Assembly (NCBI RefSeq): GCF_022788635.1
Contig: NZ_CP076024.1
Location: forward strand, 1,674,001-1,738,000
Length of the DNA stretch: 64,000 bases
Reading direction: 5' to 3'
From: Methylobacter sp. S3L5C
GTDB lineage: Bacteria > Pseudomonadota > Gammaproteobacteria > Methylococcales > Methylomonadaceae
Shown: piece after piece, positions 19,888-30,186 of the stretch
Position numbering within the stretch: position 1 is the stretch's first letter
Layout: each line of letters starts with the position of its first letter
Program-made: the position numbers and the translations under genes
Notes under the pieces: model-generated
Databases searched by the model: none
Told to the model about the DNA's origin: nothing
The model's input: only the letters and a program-made list of their open reading frames with translations

Positions 19888-21447
19888 TTAAAACGATAAT
19901 TGAAATCGGGTTGCAAAGACTTGTTCGGTAGGACGGTCGGCTACATTTTTTATAGTTCCTGCTCCACCATTAAAAGATACCTGCTCATAATCGGCTCTAA
20001 TCAAAGCATAGGCATTAAGATACCAGTTGATGCCCAGTGCCCATGCAGTAGCGTGATTGGCTGCCTGACTGGGATCAATGATCTGAAAGGTACTTTTGTC
20101 AATACTCATCTCGGACCAACGGGCGGCAATTTGCCACGCTCCCCATTTACCATCCAGCGGGCTAAAATTTTGAATAGGTTTTACCGAACCAAAGGTATTG
20201 TCTTCACCTGTCAGCACGTAAGAAGCAAATACCTGCCAGGCTTTATTTTCCTGCTCAATATTGATTGCTTTTCCAGCTTTTGTGCTGGAGAGGTGCTGAG
20301 TCGAAACTGCATATTCGCCCATCACACCAAAGGGGCCTGAATACCAGTAAGTTTGAGGATAAATGCGGTGCCTGTCACCATCAGCTGTTGGTGCAGCATA
20401 GCCGGTGTTAACTTTGGTATAATCCAGATAGGTCGTTCTACCAATAGGCGTTGCCTGGTTCTTCAGTGCCTGTTTACTAGGATCTCCTACCGTACCGGCT
20501 AAACCAATACCCAGTCCTTCCAGCCATGGCGTGGTGTGTTGAAATGGATGTGCAAACACTCGCCCTACAAATTCTTTACTGTCAAAGGTCGCGCCGGCAT
20601 TGTAGTTAGGGCTGCCGTCGTCGCCAGAGCCATTATCGACTTCAAGTTGATAGGTGAAAAAGTTTTTAGAGTCTATAGGCCCTGGTATTTTCTCTACGCT
20701 ATAACCCGGTTTGGCGAAGGCACCATGGACTTGTATACCTACGTCACGGTTACTTGCCAAATAGGTTGGGAAAGCACGTTCCAGAAAAGTGCCATCGGAG
20801 TCACCCTGCAAACGTTCAAGACTGATTGCGGGCTTAAATTTACCCACTAATAAACTGACTGCGGGATCGTAGGCATAGTCAATATAAGCATCCGGTAAAA
20901 TATTACCACTCGCTGCAAAATCGGGCATGATCTTGTAGTAGATATCCTTGAATACATAGCCTTCCAACCAGACACGTGCTTGTTTAAGGTCAAATGAGGT
21001 GGTATTAAGATTATGGTCATCGTCAACGAAGTAACGACCATCCGCCTGAACTGCTCCACGTATCCGTACCTGGTGTTTTTTGTCCGAAGAAGTAATTCTG
21101 AAACCATTTTCACCGACATCAAATACGGGTAATTTTTGGAGGGCTCCGGTAGTAACTTCATCCTGCACTTCCAGTTTTCGTTCCAGGGTATTCACTTTAC
21201 GCGTGAGTTTGACTACTTCTGGTGAAACTGCTGTTGCAGCAGGTAATGCGGACGGCTTCGTTGATAAAGTTCCCACTTGATCCAGCTTTTCCAAGCGACT
21301 TTCCAGCTGATCCATTTTTTCTAAACGGTGTTCGAGTTCGCGAATGCGTTTTTCCAAAGTTTCGGTATCAGTGGCTTGGGCATCGGTAATGCCCAATAAA
21401 GCCAGATTAATGACACTGGCTATCGCTGTGCGTCGGAAGGTGCTCAT
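19888..21447 (-). CDS. Outer-membrane porin of the OprO/OprP type
   Basis: The 519-residue protein has a signal peptide (about 1-25, ending DAQA), a heptad-rich coiled coil (about 30-100: LEKRIRELEHRLEKMDQLESR) and a long beta-barrel that ends in Phe (TRFQLSF), as required for outer-membrane insertion. The barrel resembles phosphate-selective porins O/P. Its position between a YezD-like gene and sbp suggests it lets sulfate or another sulfur compound into the periplasm, by analogy; the substrate is not shown by sequence. Confidence 0.85.
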   Translation of the reverse strand: MSTFRRTAIASVINLALLGITDAQATDTETLEKRIRELEHRLEKMDQLESRLEKLDQVGTLSTKPSALPAATAVSPEVVKLTRKVNTLERKLEVQDEVTTGALQKLPVFDVGENGFRITSSDKKHQVRIRGAVQADGRYFVDDDHNLNTTSFDLKQARVWLEGYVFKDIYYKIMPDFAASGNILPDAYIDYAYDPAVSLLVGKFKPAISLERLQGDSDGTFLERAFPTYLASNRDVGIQVHGAFAKPGYSVEKIPGPIDSKNFFTYQLEVDNGSGDDGSPNYNAGATFDSKEFVGRVFAHPFQHTTPWLEGLGIGLAGTVGDPSKQALKNQATPIGRTTYLDYTKVNTGYAAPTADGDRHRIYPQTYWYSGPFGVMGEYAVSTQHLSSTKAGKAINIEQENKAWQVFASYVLTGEDNTFGSVKPIQNFSPLDGKWGAWQIAARWSEMSIDKSTFQIIDPSQAANHATAWALGINWYLNAYALIRADYEQVSFNGGAGTIKNVADRPTEQVFATRFQLSF

Positions 21448-21565
21448 ATTCTTGTCCTGTTTTGAGTTTTAACTTCCGGTGATCCGGTTAGTCTGCTATC
21501 ACTTTGAAAAATGTTTTTCGCCGTTTTTTCACGGTAGAGTGGATTTGATTATTTAACTCAGGCAC

Positions 21566-21736
21566 TTATTTGGTGTCAAAGCGTAGCTTTTCTTTACGTT
21601 CAATTTGTACAACCTTGCCGTCATGGATGATAATTTCAACCGATCCAAACTGGATTCCTTGTAAAACAGAGACAATCTGATCGACGATTTCAGTCTTCAG
21701 TTTTACTTGACTGTGTCTTTTTGTATCGGTAGTCAT
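21566..21736 (-). CDS. YezD-like (DUF2292) small protein
   Basis: A 56-residue gene begins at ATG 21736 behind a good ribosome site (AGGGG, 8 nt upstream) and ends with TAA at 21566. The protein begins MTTDTKRHSQVKLKTEIVDQ and continues with VLQGIQFGSVEIIIHDGKV, VQIERKEKLRF. This is the pattern of YezD/DUF2292 proteins, small proteins often placed beside sulfur-assimilation genes; their biochemical role is unknown. It is the first gene of the run porin-sbp-cysP-cysTWA on the same strand and may be its leader or regulator. Confidence 0.8.
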   Translation of the reverse strand: MTTDTKRHSQVKLKTEIVDQIVSVLQGIQFGSVEIIIHDGKVVQIERKEKLRFDTK

Positions 21737-21934
21737 ATAGCGCCCCTACAACCTGTTACTATTGAAGATAAACGTGTTATTGACGTTCAGTGTATTTAAA
21801 AGCTGGGTGCACTATAGCAGTGAAAATGTAAGATATTTAATGATGTATTTTGATATGTATATCTTATTAACTGATAAAGATATGCGATAGGTAACTATTG
21901 TTGAGTTTTTATATACGGTTTTTATCGATGTAAT

Positions 21935-21958
21935 ATTTTATCGCCAAGCGGATAAAAT
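21935..21958. promoter_or_regulatory. Inverted repeat upstream of the sulfate operon
   Basis: ATTTTATC (21935-21942) and GATAAAAT (21951-21958) are perfect arms with an 8-nt spacer. The site lies about 200 nt upstream of the first gene of the operon, where an activator such as CysB might bind. No matching CysB consensus was recognised. Confidence 0.25.
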
Positions 21959-21991
21959 CATCAGCTACCGGATTTTTACAAAAAAAGAAGC

Positions 21992-22033
21992 AAAAAAAAC
22001 CTCGTTTGGAAAAATCCAAACGAGGTTTTTTGT
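21992..22033. terminator. Bidirectional rho-independent terminator after dapB
   Basis: An 11-bp perfect stem CCTCGTTTGGA/TCCAAACGAGG (22000-22010 and 22015-22025) with an AAAA loop is flanked by an A-run on the left and a T-run on the right. It works in both directions. On the minus strand it ends the dnaJ-dapB transcript before the sulfate operon. Confidence 0.9.
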
Positions 22034-22109
22034 TTTGGCTGGTATAGCGAATTAGTAATTAAGACAAATATCGATTACAACAAAAATAGTAGATTCGTAT
22101 GAAACCAGT

Positions 22110-22916
<807 letters not shown>

Positions 22917-24047
22917 TTATCCTGTTAATTTATCAAAAAAGCTTTTTACACCGGCAATCCACGAGTGTTCCTGAGGACTATGCTGCTTGCCACCGCTGGA
23001 TAATGATTCTCCCAGTTTTTCAATCAGTGCTTTCTGTTCTTTTGTTAACTGAACCGGCGTTTCGATTTTTACCTTACACAGTAAATCACCGACGGCACCA
23101 CCCCTGACTTGTTTAACACCTTTGCCGCGTAACCTGAACGATTTTCCGGTTTGTGTTTCAGGCGGGATGGTTAGTTTTACTTCACCATCCAAAGTAGGTA
23201 CTTGTATGACATCACCCAAGCAGGCGGTAGCGAAATTAATGGGTACTTCGCAATATAAGTTGGCACCATCACGAGTGAAAATATCATGCTCTTTTACCCG
23301 GATTTCAATATAAAGATCACCCGAGGGACCGCCACGCTCTCCGGCTTCGCCTTCTCCAGTCAGGCGTATCCGATCACCGGTATCGACACCGGCAGGAATT
23401 TTTGCCGACAAGGTTTTGGTTTCCTGAATACGTCCCTGACCATTACATTTGCCGCAGGGATCTTTAATTTGTTTGCCCGTTCCACGACACGTAGGGCAAG
23501 CTTGCTGCACAGAAAAGAAACCTTGCTGCATCCTGACTTGACCATGGCCATGACAGGTGGTGCAGATAACAGGGCTTGAGCCTTTTTTTGCTCCCGAGCC
23601 TTTACATTCGGTGCAGCCAACCAGTACAGGAATACGAATTTTGGTTTCGGTTCCAGCAACGGCTTCTTCCAGCGTTAACTCCAAGTTATAGCGTAAATCA
23701 GAGCCGCGTTGGACATTGCTGCGTTGTTGTCTGCCGCCGCCAAAAATATCGCCAAAGACATCACCGAATATATCACTGAAACCTTCATTGCCACCAGGAC
23801 GACCACCCATAGAGGGATCAACACCGGCATGACCAAACTGGTCATAAGCAGAACGTTTTTTAGGGTCTGATAAAATTTCGTAAGCTTCTTTGATTTGCTT
23901 GAACTTAACTTCAGCCGCTTGTGGATTGTCAGCGTTTCTGTCAGGGTGAAACTTCATTGCCATAGTGCGATAGCTTTTTTTTATCTCCGCATCGCTGGCG
24001 TTTCTATCAACGTTGAGCAGTTTGTAAAAATCTTCTTTTGTTGCCAT
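22917..24047 (-). CDS. dnaJ: Chaperone protein DnaJ (Hsp40)
   Basis: The 376-residue co-chaperone stimulates DnaK ATPase and delivers substrates. The J-domain (residues 1-70) has the HPD motif (KFHPDRN). A Gly/Phe-rich linker (about 75-125), four CxxCxGxG zinc repeats (from about 145) and the C-terminal substrate domains follow. The ATG at 24047 ([11 protein letters not shown]) is preceded by GGA and matches the family start; an in-frame ATG at 24089 would add 14 unlikely residues. A terminator separates it from dnaK, so some transcription probably reads through or starts in the gap. Confidence 0.96.
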   Translation of the reverse strand: MATKEDFYKLLNVDRNASDAEIKKSYRTMAMKFHPDRNADNPQAAEVKFKQIKEAYEILSDPKKRSAYDQFGHAGVDPSMGGRPGGNEGFSDIFGDVFGDIFGGGRQQRSNVQRGSDLRYNLELTLEEAVAGTETKIRIPVLVGCTECKGSGAKKGSSPVICTTCHGHGQVRMQQGFFSVQQACPTCRGTGKQIKDPCGKCNGQGRIQETKTLSAKIPAGVDTGDRIRLTGEGEAGERGGPSGDLYIEIRVKEHDIFTRDGANLYCEVPINFATACLGDVIQVPTLDGEVKLTIPPETQTGKSFRLRGKGVKQVRGGAVGDLLCKVKIETPVQLTKEQKALIEKLGESLSSGGKQHSPQEHSWIAGVKSFFDKLTG

Positions 24048-24240
24048 TTTCCAATCCGCTCCTGAAAAACTGCTCAGGAGATTAAGCATTGCTGCAAGGT
24101 TATTAAAAGCCGCATACCAAAAAAGCGCGGAATAGTTTTAATGTGTATTGCCTCCAAAAAGGCGGGCAATAACATAAGAATTAAAGTAATAACTTAGCTA
24201 TCCAGCCAAATTATCAGGCATCTTTCCTTGATGCTTTATG

Positions 24241-24280
24241 TAAAAAGCAGGTTGAGACGGATATCTCCATCTCAACCTGC
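24241..24280 (-). terminator. Rho-independent terminator after dnaK
   Basis: On the minus strand GCAGGTTGAGA and TCTCAACCTGC (24280-24270 and 24257-24247) form an 11-bp perfect stem followed by TTTTT (24246-24242). It lies about 60 nt after the dnaK stop and before dnaJ, so it probably lowers dnaJ expression relative to dnaK. Confidence 0.85.
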
Positions 24281-24336
24281 ACTTTATTTCAATTCGTCTC
24301 TCAAAAATGAAGGAGAATTAATACAGCCGGATTGTG

Positions 24337-26262
24337 TTAGTCTTTTTTGACTTCTTCAAATTCAGCATCAACCACACTGTCATCCGCTTCGTTATGATGT
24401 GCAGAAGCGCTATCATGATGAGCTTCGCCGCCTTCAGCGCCGGCTTTTTGTGCATAAACGCGTTCAGCCAGTTTACCTGATAATTCAGTTAAGTCATTGG
24501 TTTTAGCTTCAATGGCCTCTTTATCATCACCTTTAACTGCTTCTTTTAGTGCTTCAATCGCATGTTCAATGCTGGTTTTTTCCTCAGTGCCAACTTGGTC
24601 AGCCAATTCTTTTAAAGACTTTTCAGTGGCATGAATCATTCCATCCGCATGATTACGGGCATGAACTAATTCAGTCAACTTGCGATCTTCATCAGCATGG
24701 GCTTCAGCATCTTTAATCATACGATCAACTTCATCATCTGACAAACCACTGGAGGCTTTAATAATAATCGATTGTTTTTTACCGGTTGCCTTGTCTTTGG
24801 CCGATACGTTTAAAATGCCGTTGGCATCAATATCAAAAGACACTTCAATTTGTGGAACGCCACGTGATGCTGGTGGGATGTCCGCTAAATCGAAACGGCC
24901 CAGTGATTTATTAGCCGAGGCTTTTTCACGTTCACCTTGCAATACATGAATAGTGACGGCAGTTTGATTGTCATCAGCTGTAGAAAATACTTGTGCTGCA
25001 TTGGTTGGAATGGTGGTGTTTTTTTCAATCAACTTGGTTAAAATGCCGCCCATTGTTTCGATACCCAGAGACAACGGAATAACGTCCAGTAACAAGACAT
25101 CCTTAACATCACCTGACAAAACACCAGCCTGAATCGCCGCGCCTAAAGCAACTGCTTCATCGGGATTAACGTCTTTCCGGGGATCTTGACCAAAAATACT
25201 TTTAACCATTTCCTGTACTTTAGGCATACGGGTTTGGCCGCCCACCAAAATCACATCATTGATTTCCGATGCTTTAAGACCGGCATCTTTCAGCGCCATT
25301 TCGCAAGGGCCTTTAGTACGATTAATCAGTTCTTCAACCAAAGATTCCAACTTGGCGCGAGTCAACTTAACATTTAAATGCTTGGGGCCAGAGGCATCCG
25401 CAGTAATGTAAGGCAAGTTAACATCGGTTTGTTGGCTTGACGATAATTCGATCTTGGCTTTTTCTGCCGCTTCTTTTAAACGTTGCAGAGCCAATGGATC
25501 GTTGTGTACATCTACGCCACTTTCTTTTTTAAATTCAGCGGCAAGAAACTCGATAATTCTTGAGTCAAAGTCTTCACCACCCAGGAAAGTATCGCCATTA
25601 GTTGATAATACTTCAAATTGATGCTCACCATCAATTTCGGCAATTTCAATGATGGATATATCAAAAGTACCGCCACCCAAGTCATAGACAGCAATTTTGG
25701 TGTCGCCTTTAGGTTTGTCCATGCCGAATGCCAATGCCGATGCAGTGGGTTCGTTAATAATACGTCTAACTTCCAAACCTGCAATACGACCGGCATCTTT
25801 GGTTGCCTGACGTTGTGAATCGTTAAAATAAGCCGGAACAGTAATAACCGCTTCGGTTACTGGTTCGCCTAAATAAGCTTCCGCATCTTTTTTCAACTTC
25901 ATCAAAATACGGGCTGAAATTTCTGGCGAGGCCATTTTTTTGCCATGTACTTCTACCCATGCATCCCCGTTTTCTGCTTCGACGATTGAGTAAGGCACCA
26001 TTTTGATATCTTTTTGTACGACATCATCTTTAAAACGACGACCGATCAAGCGTTTAATTGCAAATAGTGTGTTTTTTGGATTGGTGACTGCCTGGCGTTT
26101 TGCTGATTGTCCTACCAACACTTCATCATCACTACTAAAAGCAATAATGGATGGTGTAGTACGTGCTCCTTCACTGTTTTCAATTACTTTTGCAACGCCG
26201 TTTTCCAACACAGCAACACATGAGTTGGTTGTTCCTAAATCTATGCCAATTATTTTAGCCAT
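24337..26262 (-). CDS. dnaK: Chaperone protein DnaK (Hsp70)
   Basis: The 641-residue Hsp70 has the nucleotide-binding domain ([16 protein letters not shown] at the start, [15 protein letters not shown] near 195, the GGQTRMP loop near 340), the hydrophobic linker DVLLLDV (about 390) and the substrate domain. The C-terminal tail is acidic and His-rich and ends EFEEVKKD, like other proteobacterial DnaKs. It follows grpE on the same strand; a sigma-32 promoter overlaps the grpE stop (26311-26338). Confidence 0.98.
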   Translation of the reverse strand: MAKIIGIDLGTTNSCVAVLENGVAKVIENSEGARTTPSIIAFSSDDEVLVGQSAKRQAVTNPKNTLFAIKRLIGRRFKDDVVQKDIKMVPYSIVEAENGDAWVEVHGKKMASPEISARILMKLKKDAEAYLGEPVTEAVITVPAYFNDSQRQATKDAGRIAGLEVRRIINEPTASALAFGMDKPKGDTKIAVYDLGGGTFDISIIEIAEIDGEHQFEVLSTNGDTFLGGEDFDSRIIEFLAAEFKKESGVDVHNDPLALQRLKEAAEKAKIELSSSQQTDVNLPYITADASGPKHLNVKLTRAKLESLVEELINRTKGPCEMALKDAGLKASEINDVILVGGQTRMPKVQEMVKSIFGQDPRKDVNPDEAVALGAAIQAGVLSGDVKDVLLLDVIPLSLGIETMGGILTKLIEKNTTIPTNAAQVFSTADDNQTAVTIHVLQGEREKASANKSLGRFDLADIPPASRGVPQIEVSFDIDANGILNVSAKDKATGKKQSIIIKASSGLSDDEVDRMIKDAEAHADEDRKLTELVHARNHADGMIHATEKSLKELADQVGTEEKTSIEHAIEALKEAVKGDDKEAIEAKTNDLTELSGKLAERVYAQKAGAEGGEAHHDSASAHHNEADDSVVDAEFEEVKKD

Positions 26263-26310
26263 TGAATGCTCCAGACTGAATTTGTATAAAAAATGTAAAA
26301 GTTATTGTCG

Positions 26311-26338
26311 ATATGGGGGCTGTTTTATGGTGTTCAAG
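26311..26338 (-). promoter_or_regulatory. Sigma-32 heat-shock promoter for dnaK
   Basis: On the minus strand CTTGAA (26338-26333) is followed after 14 nt by CCCCATAT (26318-26311), a near-perfect RpoH promoter. The -35 box overlaps the grpE stop codon, and the predicted start near 26303 gives a leader of about 40 nt for dnaK. Confidence 0.75.
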
Positions 26339-26936
26339 CCTGTGCATTATCTTCGGATGGTTTTTCTGGTGCTTTTGCCACAACAACCATGGCGGGTCGC
26401 AGTAAACGTCCATTCAGGACATAACCTTTTTGAAACACGTTAACAACGGTATTAGGTTCTGCACCTTCTATTTCCTGCATCATCATCGCTTGATGTTGTT
26501 CGGCGTTGAAGGGTTGTCCCAAAGGATCAATGGCAACGATGTTAAATTTTTCAAACAAGGCTTCAAACTGCTTAATCGTTAAGTCACTGCCTTCTCTGAA
26601 TTTTTTTACGTCCTCGCTATCGCCTGTTGCCGCTTGCAGGCCCAAAACCAGGCTGTCAAATACGGGTAGTAATGCTTTGCCAAAACTGGTTAAGGCAAAT
26701 TTATGAGCATCTTCCAGATCCTTTTGAGTTCTTCTTCTCAGATTTTCCATTTCTGCCTGGCTGCGAACGGCTTTATCCCAAGACTCATGCGCTTTTTGTT
26801 TGGCTTCTTCCAGTTCTTGTTTCAGCTCTTCAATGGTGTATTCATGCTCACCGACTTCAGTGTGTACTTGCTCTTCATCGGTAGTCTTGGCTTCAACATC
26901 AATCTGTGATTCAGGTGTTTCCTGATCAATACTCAT
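26334..26936 (-). CDS. grpE: Nucleotide exchange factor GrpE
   Basis: The 200-residue protein releases ADP from DnaK. It has an acidic N-terminus (1-30), a long coiled coil (about 30-90, IEELKQELEEAKQKAHESWDKA, in two pieces) with the NLRRRTQKDLE stretch, and the C-terminal beta domain with NVFQKGYVLNGRLLRPAMVVV. It lies between hrcA and dnaK on the same strand. Its own sigma-32 promoter sits in the 3' end of hrcA. Confidence 0.97.
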   Translation of the reverse strand: MSIDQETPESQIDVEAKTTDEEQVHTEVGEHEYTIEELKQELEEAKQKAHESWDKAVRSQAEMENLRRRTQKDLEDAHKFALTSFGKALLPVFDSLVLGLQAATGDSEDVKKFREGSDLTIKQFEALFEKFNIVAIDPLGQPFNAEQHQAMMMQEIEGAEPNTVVNVFQKGYVLNGRLLRPAMVVVAKAPEKPSEDNAQA

Positions 26937-26997
26937 CTTTTAAGTTCCTTAAAATAGTTGTAATAACGTGCTTAAACGCACAAAGAAATATTGCTAT

Positions 26998-28059
26998 CTA
27001 TGATGGGGTCGATGTTTTTGGATTCAAGGCTGCACCCAATATTTTTGCGGTAATATCAACAAACGGGATGATTTTTTCATAAGCCATGCGTGTTGGTCCA
27101 ATAACACCAAGTACACCAACTACTTCATCATCAACAGAATAAGAAGAAGTAACCAGGCTACAATGGTCAAATGCCTGGCAACCGGATTCTTCGCCTATAA
27201 AAATCTGCACACCTTCCGTTTTCATGGATTGGTCCAGAAGATGAATAACATCCTGTTTTTGACTAAATGCTTCAAACAATTTTTTTAAATGATCTCGGCC
27301 TGATAACTCGGAAAAGCCCATTAAATTGGTTTCTCCGGTTAGTACATAATCATTTTTTTCAGGGTTGTCGGATTGAAACGTCAATTGTGCCATTTTTATC
27401 GCATCGAGCATCGCCTGATTCATGCGTTCCTGATCATCTTGCAGTTCTTTTAAAACGGCAGAACGAACAGCCGTCAGGCTGTGACCACCATAAATTGAAC
27501 CAAGATATGCGCCAGCTTGTTGTAGTTCTGCCGCGCTAAACAGCTTGTCGGTATGAATAACTTTGTTATGAACTTCTTGTTCATTAGTGACAAAAATAAC
27601 CAGTACGCGTTTATGCGATAAAGGTAAAAATTCAATATGTCGCAAGCAGACTAATTCTCTTTTTGGTAAAGTCACTACCCCGGCCATTTTGGTTAAGTCT
27701 GCAATTAACCGTGATGCAGCCCCAATCATGTTACTGGTGTCTTCTTTTTTCGACAATCCCTCGTACAGTCTGGTCAATTCTTTAATGTCTAACGGCTTAA
27801 TGATTAGCAAGCTGTCAACAAACAAGCGATAGCCACTAACGGTAGGTACGCGTCCCGCTGACGTATGTGGTGAATGTATCAAGCCCAAATCTTCCAGATC
27901 GGCCATGACATTACGAATGGTCGCAGAGCTTAAATTTAACTCCGAATCTGTTGATAACACTCTGGAACCGACAGGCTGTCCATCATTGATATAGCGTTTA
28001 ACCAGTGTTTTTAATAATTGCAACGACCGTTCGTTTAAATCCCGAGTAATCTTACTCAC
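26998..28059 (-). CDS. hrcA: Heat-inducible transcription repressor HrcA
   Basis: The 353-residue repressor has an N-terminal winged helix (about 5-80: RYINDGQPVGSRVLST, SSATIRNVMADLEDLGLIHSPHTSAGRVPT in parts) and a GAF-like C-terminal domain. HrcA normally binds the CIRCE operator TTAGCACTC-N9-GAGTGCTAA. I see only a single half-site near the hrcA start (28085-28093, GAGTGATAA) and no full CIRCE in the locus, while grpE and dnaK have sigma-32 promoters. Its targets may therefore lie elsewhere, for example at groESL. Confidence 0.95.
   Translation of the reverse strand: MSKITRDLNERSLQLLKTLVKRYINDGQPVGSRVLSTDSELNLSSATIRNVMADLEDLGLIHSPHTSAGRVPTVSGYRLFVDSLLIIKPLDIKELTRLYEGLSKKEDTSNMIGAASRLIADLTKMAGVVTLPKRELVCLRHIEFLPLSHKRVLVIFVTNEQEVHNKVIHTDKLFSAAELQQAGAYLGSIYGGHSLTAVRSAVLKELQDDQERMNQAMLDAIKMAQLTFQSDNPEKNDYVLTGETNLMGFSELSGRDHLKKLFEAFSQKQDVIHLLDQSMKTEGVQIFIGEESGCQAFDHCSLVTSSYSVDDEVVGVLGVIGPTRMAYEKIIPFVDITAKILGAALNPKTSTPS
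27003..27028 (-). promoter_or_regulatory. Sigma-32 heat-shock promoter for grpE
   Basis: On the minus strand CTTGAA (27028-27023) is followed after 14 nt by CCCCAT (27008-27003), the same spacing as at the dnaK promoter. The whole element lies in the last codons of hrcA, about 70-90 nt before the grpE start. Confidence 0.72.
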
Positions 28060-28652
28060 CTATACCTCTATAAAGCCAACGCGTGAGTGATAATCCTGAA
28101 AAATATCAGTTCACCAGGTCATTGTCAACAAAGGGCAGGAACCGATATGTGGTAATGAAAGTAAATTCATCCTTTATCGAATCTTCTCTGGCTTGGTTGA
28201 AGGGTTCAGGATTGCCGCTATTGGTACCTTAAACGATTAGGCTTTTGGTAGGTGTAAAAAAGTAAGTTCATTATTGACACTACAAAATTAATAGTTGGTT
28301 GGCTAAATGAACAGGTAGTGTGGGAATGTCATACTTAAATGCTCCCATAAAATACCCCGTAATAAATATGCCCAAGTGTGCGTTGGTCAATGGATAAATT
28401 GATTCAATCACGCAGGATATTAAATTTTTAAGTACGCCAATTAATGCTTGGGATACTCAGTTGACATATAATATCCAAGTTGGGCATAAACTTTTAATAA
28501 CTTGAGCATAAGAGTAATGTGTCAAGAACAGGCTGAGTATCAAATGTTTTATCCCCATACTTTGTATCTCGGCATAAACTATGCTGAGTATGAATGACCC
28601 AAACTAATAAATATTCATGCCTTACCATTTATATTCACAACCAGGAGTTACT
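28060..28652. promoter_or_regulatory. Divergent intergenic region with ATACTCAG repeats and a candidate promoter for the MxaD-like gene
   Basis: No gene is supported here. On the plus strand TTGACA (28461-28466) and CATAAA (28485-28490) stand 18 nt apart as a candidate sigma-70 promoter. The 8-mer ATACTCAG occurs once forward (28453-28460) and twice reversed as CTGAGTAT (28533-28540, 28584-28591). A palindrome GCATA-AAC-TATGC sits at 28572-28584, and its GG/GC spacing would also fit a weak sigma-54 site. The hrcA side carries only a half CIRCE. Confidence 0.35.
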
Positions 28653-29216
28653 ATGAAGAAATTTACCCTAATTACATCAGTTGCACTGTTCTTGTTTACG
28701 GCGATTGCCAATGCACATGGTCCTGTACGTCAAAAAGCTGAGGAACAAATTACCATCAATGCGCCGGCTGAAAAAGTATGGGCTCTTATTAAAGATTTTG
28801 GGGATATGTCCTGGAGTCCCAGTATAGCTGGAACAAAGGCAGAGGGTGGTAACACAAAAGGTGCTACTCGTGTTCTGACTTTAAAAGAGGGTGGTACTAT
28901 TAAGGAAGAGCTGAAAAAATACGATGAGACAAAAATGTCTTATGCTTACAAAATTACCGAAATGAGTACTGCAAAAACAATCACTCATGCCGGTGCTGAA
29001 GAAAATGTACCGGTATTGCCGGTAGATAACTACTCGGCAAGTATTGATATAGAAGCTAAAGGCGATACTTCTGTCGTTTCCTGGACTGCCGGTTATTACC
29101 GTGCTTATACAAACAATAATCCACCTGCAGAAATGAACGAAACGACTGCTAACGAAGCAGTGACTGCAATTTTAAAAGAAGGCTTGGCCAACTTGAAAGC
29201 CTTGGCTGAAAAGTAA
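28653..29216 (+). CDS. Periplasmic SRPBCC-family protein, MxaD-like
   Basis: The 187-residue protein has a Sec signal peptide (1-22, AIANA) and an SRPBCC/polyketide-cyclase-like fold (EEQITINAPAEKVWALIKDFGDM). The AHGP...QKAEEQITINAPAEKVW start is typical of MxaD, a periplasmic protein of methylotrophs that improves electron flow from methanol dehydrogenase to its cytochrome c. The start at 28653 is chosen because AGGAG lies 10 nt upstream; an upstream ATG at 28617 has none. It lies away from any mxa structural gene in this window. A YVTN propeller gene follows after 10 nt. Confidence 0.82.
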   Translation: MKKFTLITSVALFLFTAIANAHGPVRQKAEEQITINAPAEKVWALIKDFGDMSWSPSIAGTKAEGGNTKGATRVLTLKEGGTIKEELKKYDETKMSYAYKITEMSTAKTITHAGAEENVPVLPVDNYSASIDIEAKGDTSVVSWTAGYYRAYTNNNPPAEMNETTANEAVTAILKEGLANLKALAEK

Positions 29217-29226
29217 GGGTTATCGA

Positions 29227-30186
29227 GTGTTTGTTGTGAATTATCAAGCGGTAGCGATAGTTATCGCTACCGCCTTTTTTAGCACGCCACTTTCAGCGAC
29301 TCCTTTTGCTTATATTACCAATCAACTGGACGATACTGTTTCCATTATTGATACTGAGCAGGGCAAGGTAGTCGATACGATCAGTGTGTCCGGGAAGCCT
29401 GCCGGCGTTGCCGTTGCTCCTGCCGGAGATAAAGTCTATGTTAGTACTCCGGAAGCTCATGGTTTCGCCGTTATAGATGTAAAAAAACGCGAAGTTATTG
29501 CCAAGGTTGTTGTAAGTGACGGTGCATTAGGTATTGCTGTCGCTGCTGATGGCAAGCGTATTTATGTAGCAGATTGGTACAACAACAGTGTTGATGTTAT
29601 TGATGCCGACAGTTTCAACATCATTAAAAACATTCCCGTGGGTGATTCGCCATCAGGTTTGGTGGTTAGTCCTGACAATCGTTGGTTGTATGTCGCTAAC
29701 CGGCTAAGTAACTCGGTTTCTAAAATTGACCTTAATAATCTTACTATCAGCAAAACCACGGCAGTGGGTACGCATCCTTTTGGGCTGACCATTGATGCCA
29801 GAGGCGAACGTATTTATGTCGCCAATGTAAAAAGTGACGATGTAACCGTTTTGGAAACCAGGCGCATGTTAGCTATTGCCACCATAAAAGTTAATATGCT
29901 GCCTTATGCGGCCGCATTGGCGCTTAATGATAGTCGTTTATTTGTGACTAATCAGGATGACGGCTCTGTGTCGGTTATTGATACCGAAACGTTAAAAGAA
30001 ATCGGCTTGATTGAAGTCGGTGATAAACCTGAGGGTATTAATACGCATCCTGATGATAGGCATGTTTATGTTGCCAATTGGTTTGATAGTACCGTATCGG
30101 TGATTGATGCCCAGACCCTTAAAATCGTTAATACCATTAAAACCGGCGAAGGTAGTCGAGCCTTTGGGCAGTTTTTTGGTAAATAG
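29227..30186 (+). CDS. Periplasmic YVTN-repeat beta-propeller protein
   Basis: The 319-residue protein has a signal peptide (about 1-25, PLSA) and six or seven repeats of the YVTN type (IYVADWYNNSVDVIDADS, LYVANRLSNSVSKIDL, VYVANWFDSTVSVIDA), each about 40 residues, forming a seven-bladed propeller. It starts at GTG 29227 behind AAGGG and is only 10 nt after the MxaD-like gene, so co-transcription is likely. Related propellers accompany PQQ-dependent alcohol oxidation systems; a role in methanol oxidation is inference. No catalytic residues can be named. Confidence 0.8.
   Translation: MFVVNYQAVAIVIATAFFSTPLSATPFAYITNQLDDTVSIIDTEQGKVVDTISVSGKPAGVAVAPAGDKVYVSTPEAHGFAVIDVKKREVIAKVVVSDGALGIAVAADGKRIYVADWYNNSVDVIDADSFNIIKNIPVGDSPSGLVVSPDNRWLYVANRLSNSVSKIDLNNLTISKTTAVGTHPFGLTIDARGERIYVANVKSDDVTVLETRRMLAIATIKVNMLPYAAALALNDSRLFVTNQDDGSVSVIDTETLKEIGLIEVGDKPEGINTHPDDRHVYVANWFDSTVSVIDAQTLKIVNTIKTGEGSRAFGQFFGK

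Noticed and set aside
28085-28093. GAGTGATAA as half of a CIRCE operator at hrcA
   Set aside because: The partner half at the required 9-nt distance (28067-28075) does not match TTAGCACTC, so a functional CIRCE is not supported.
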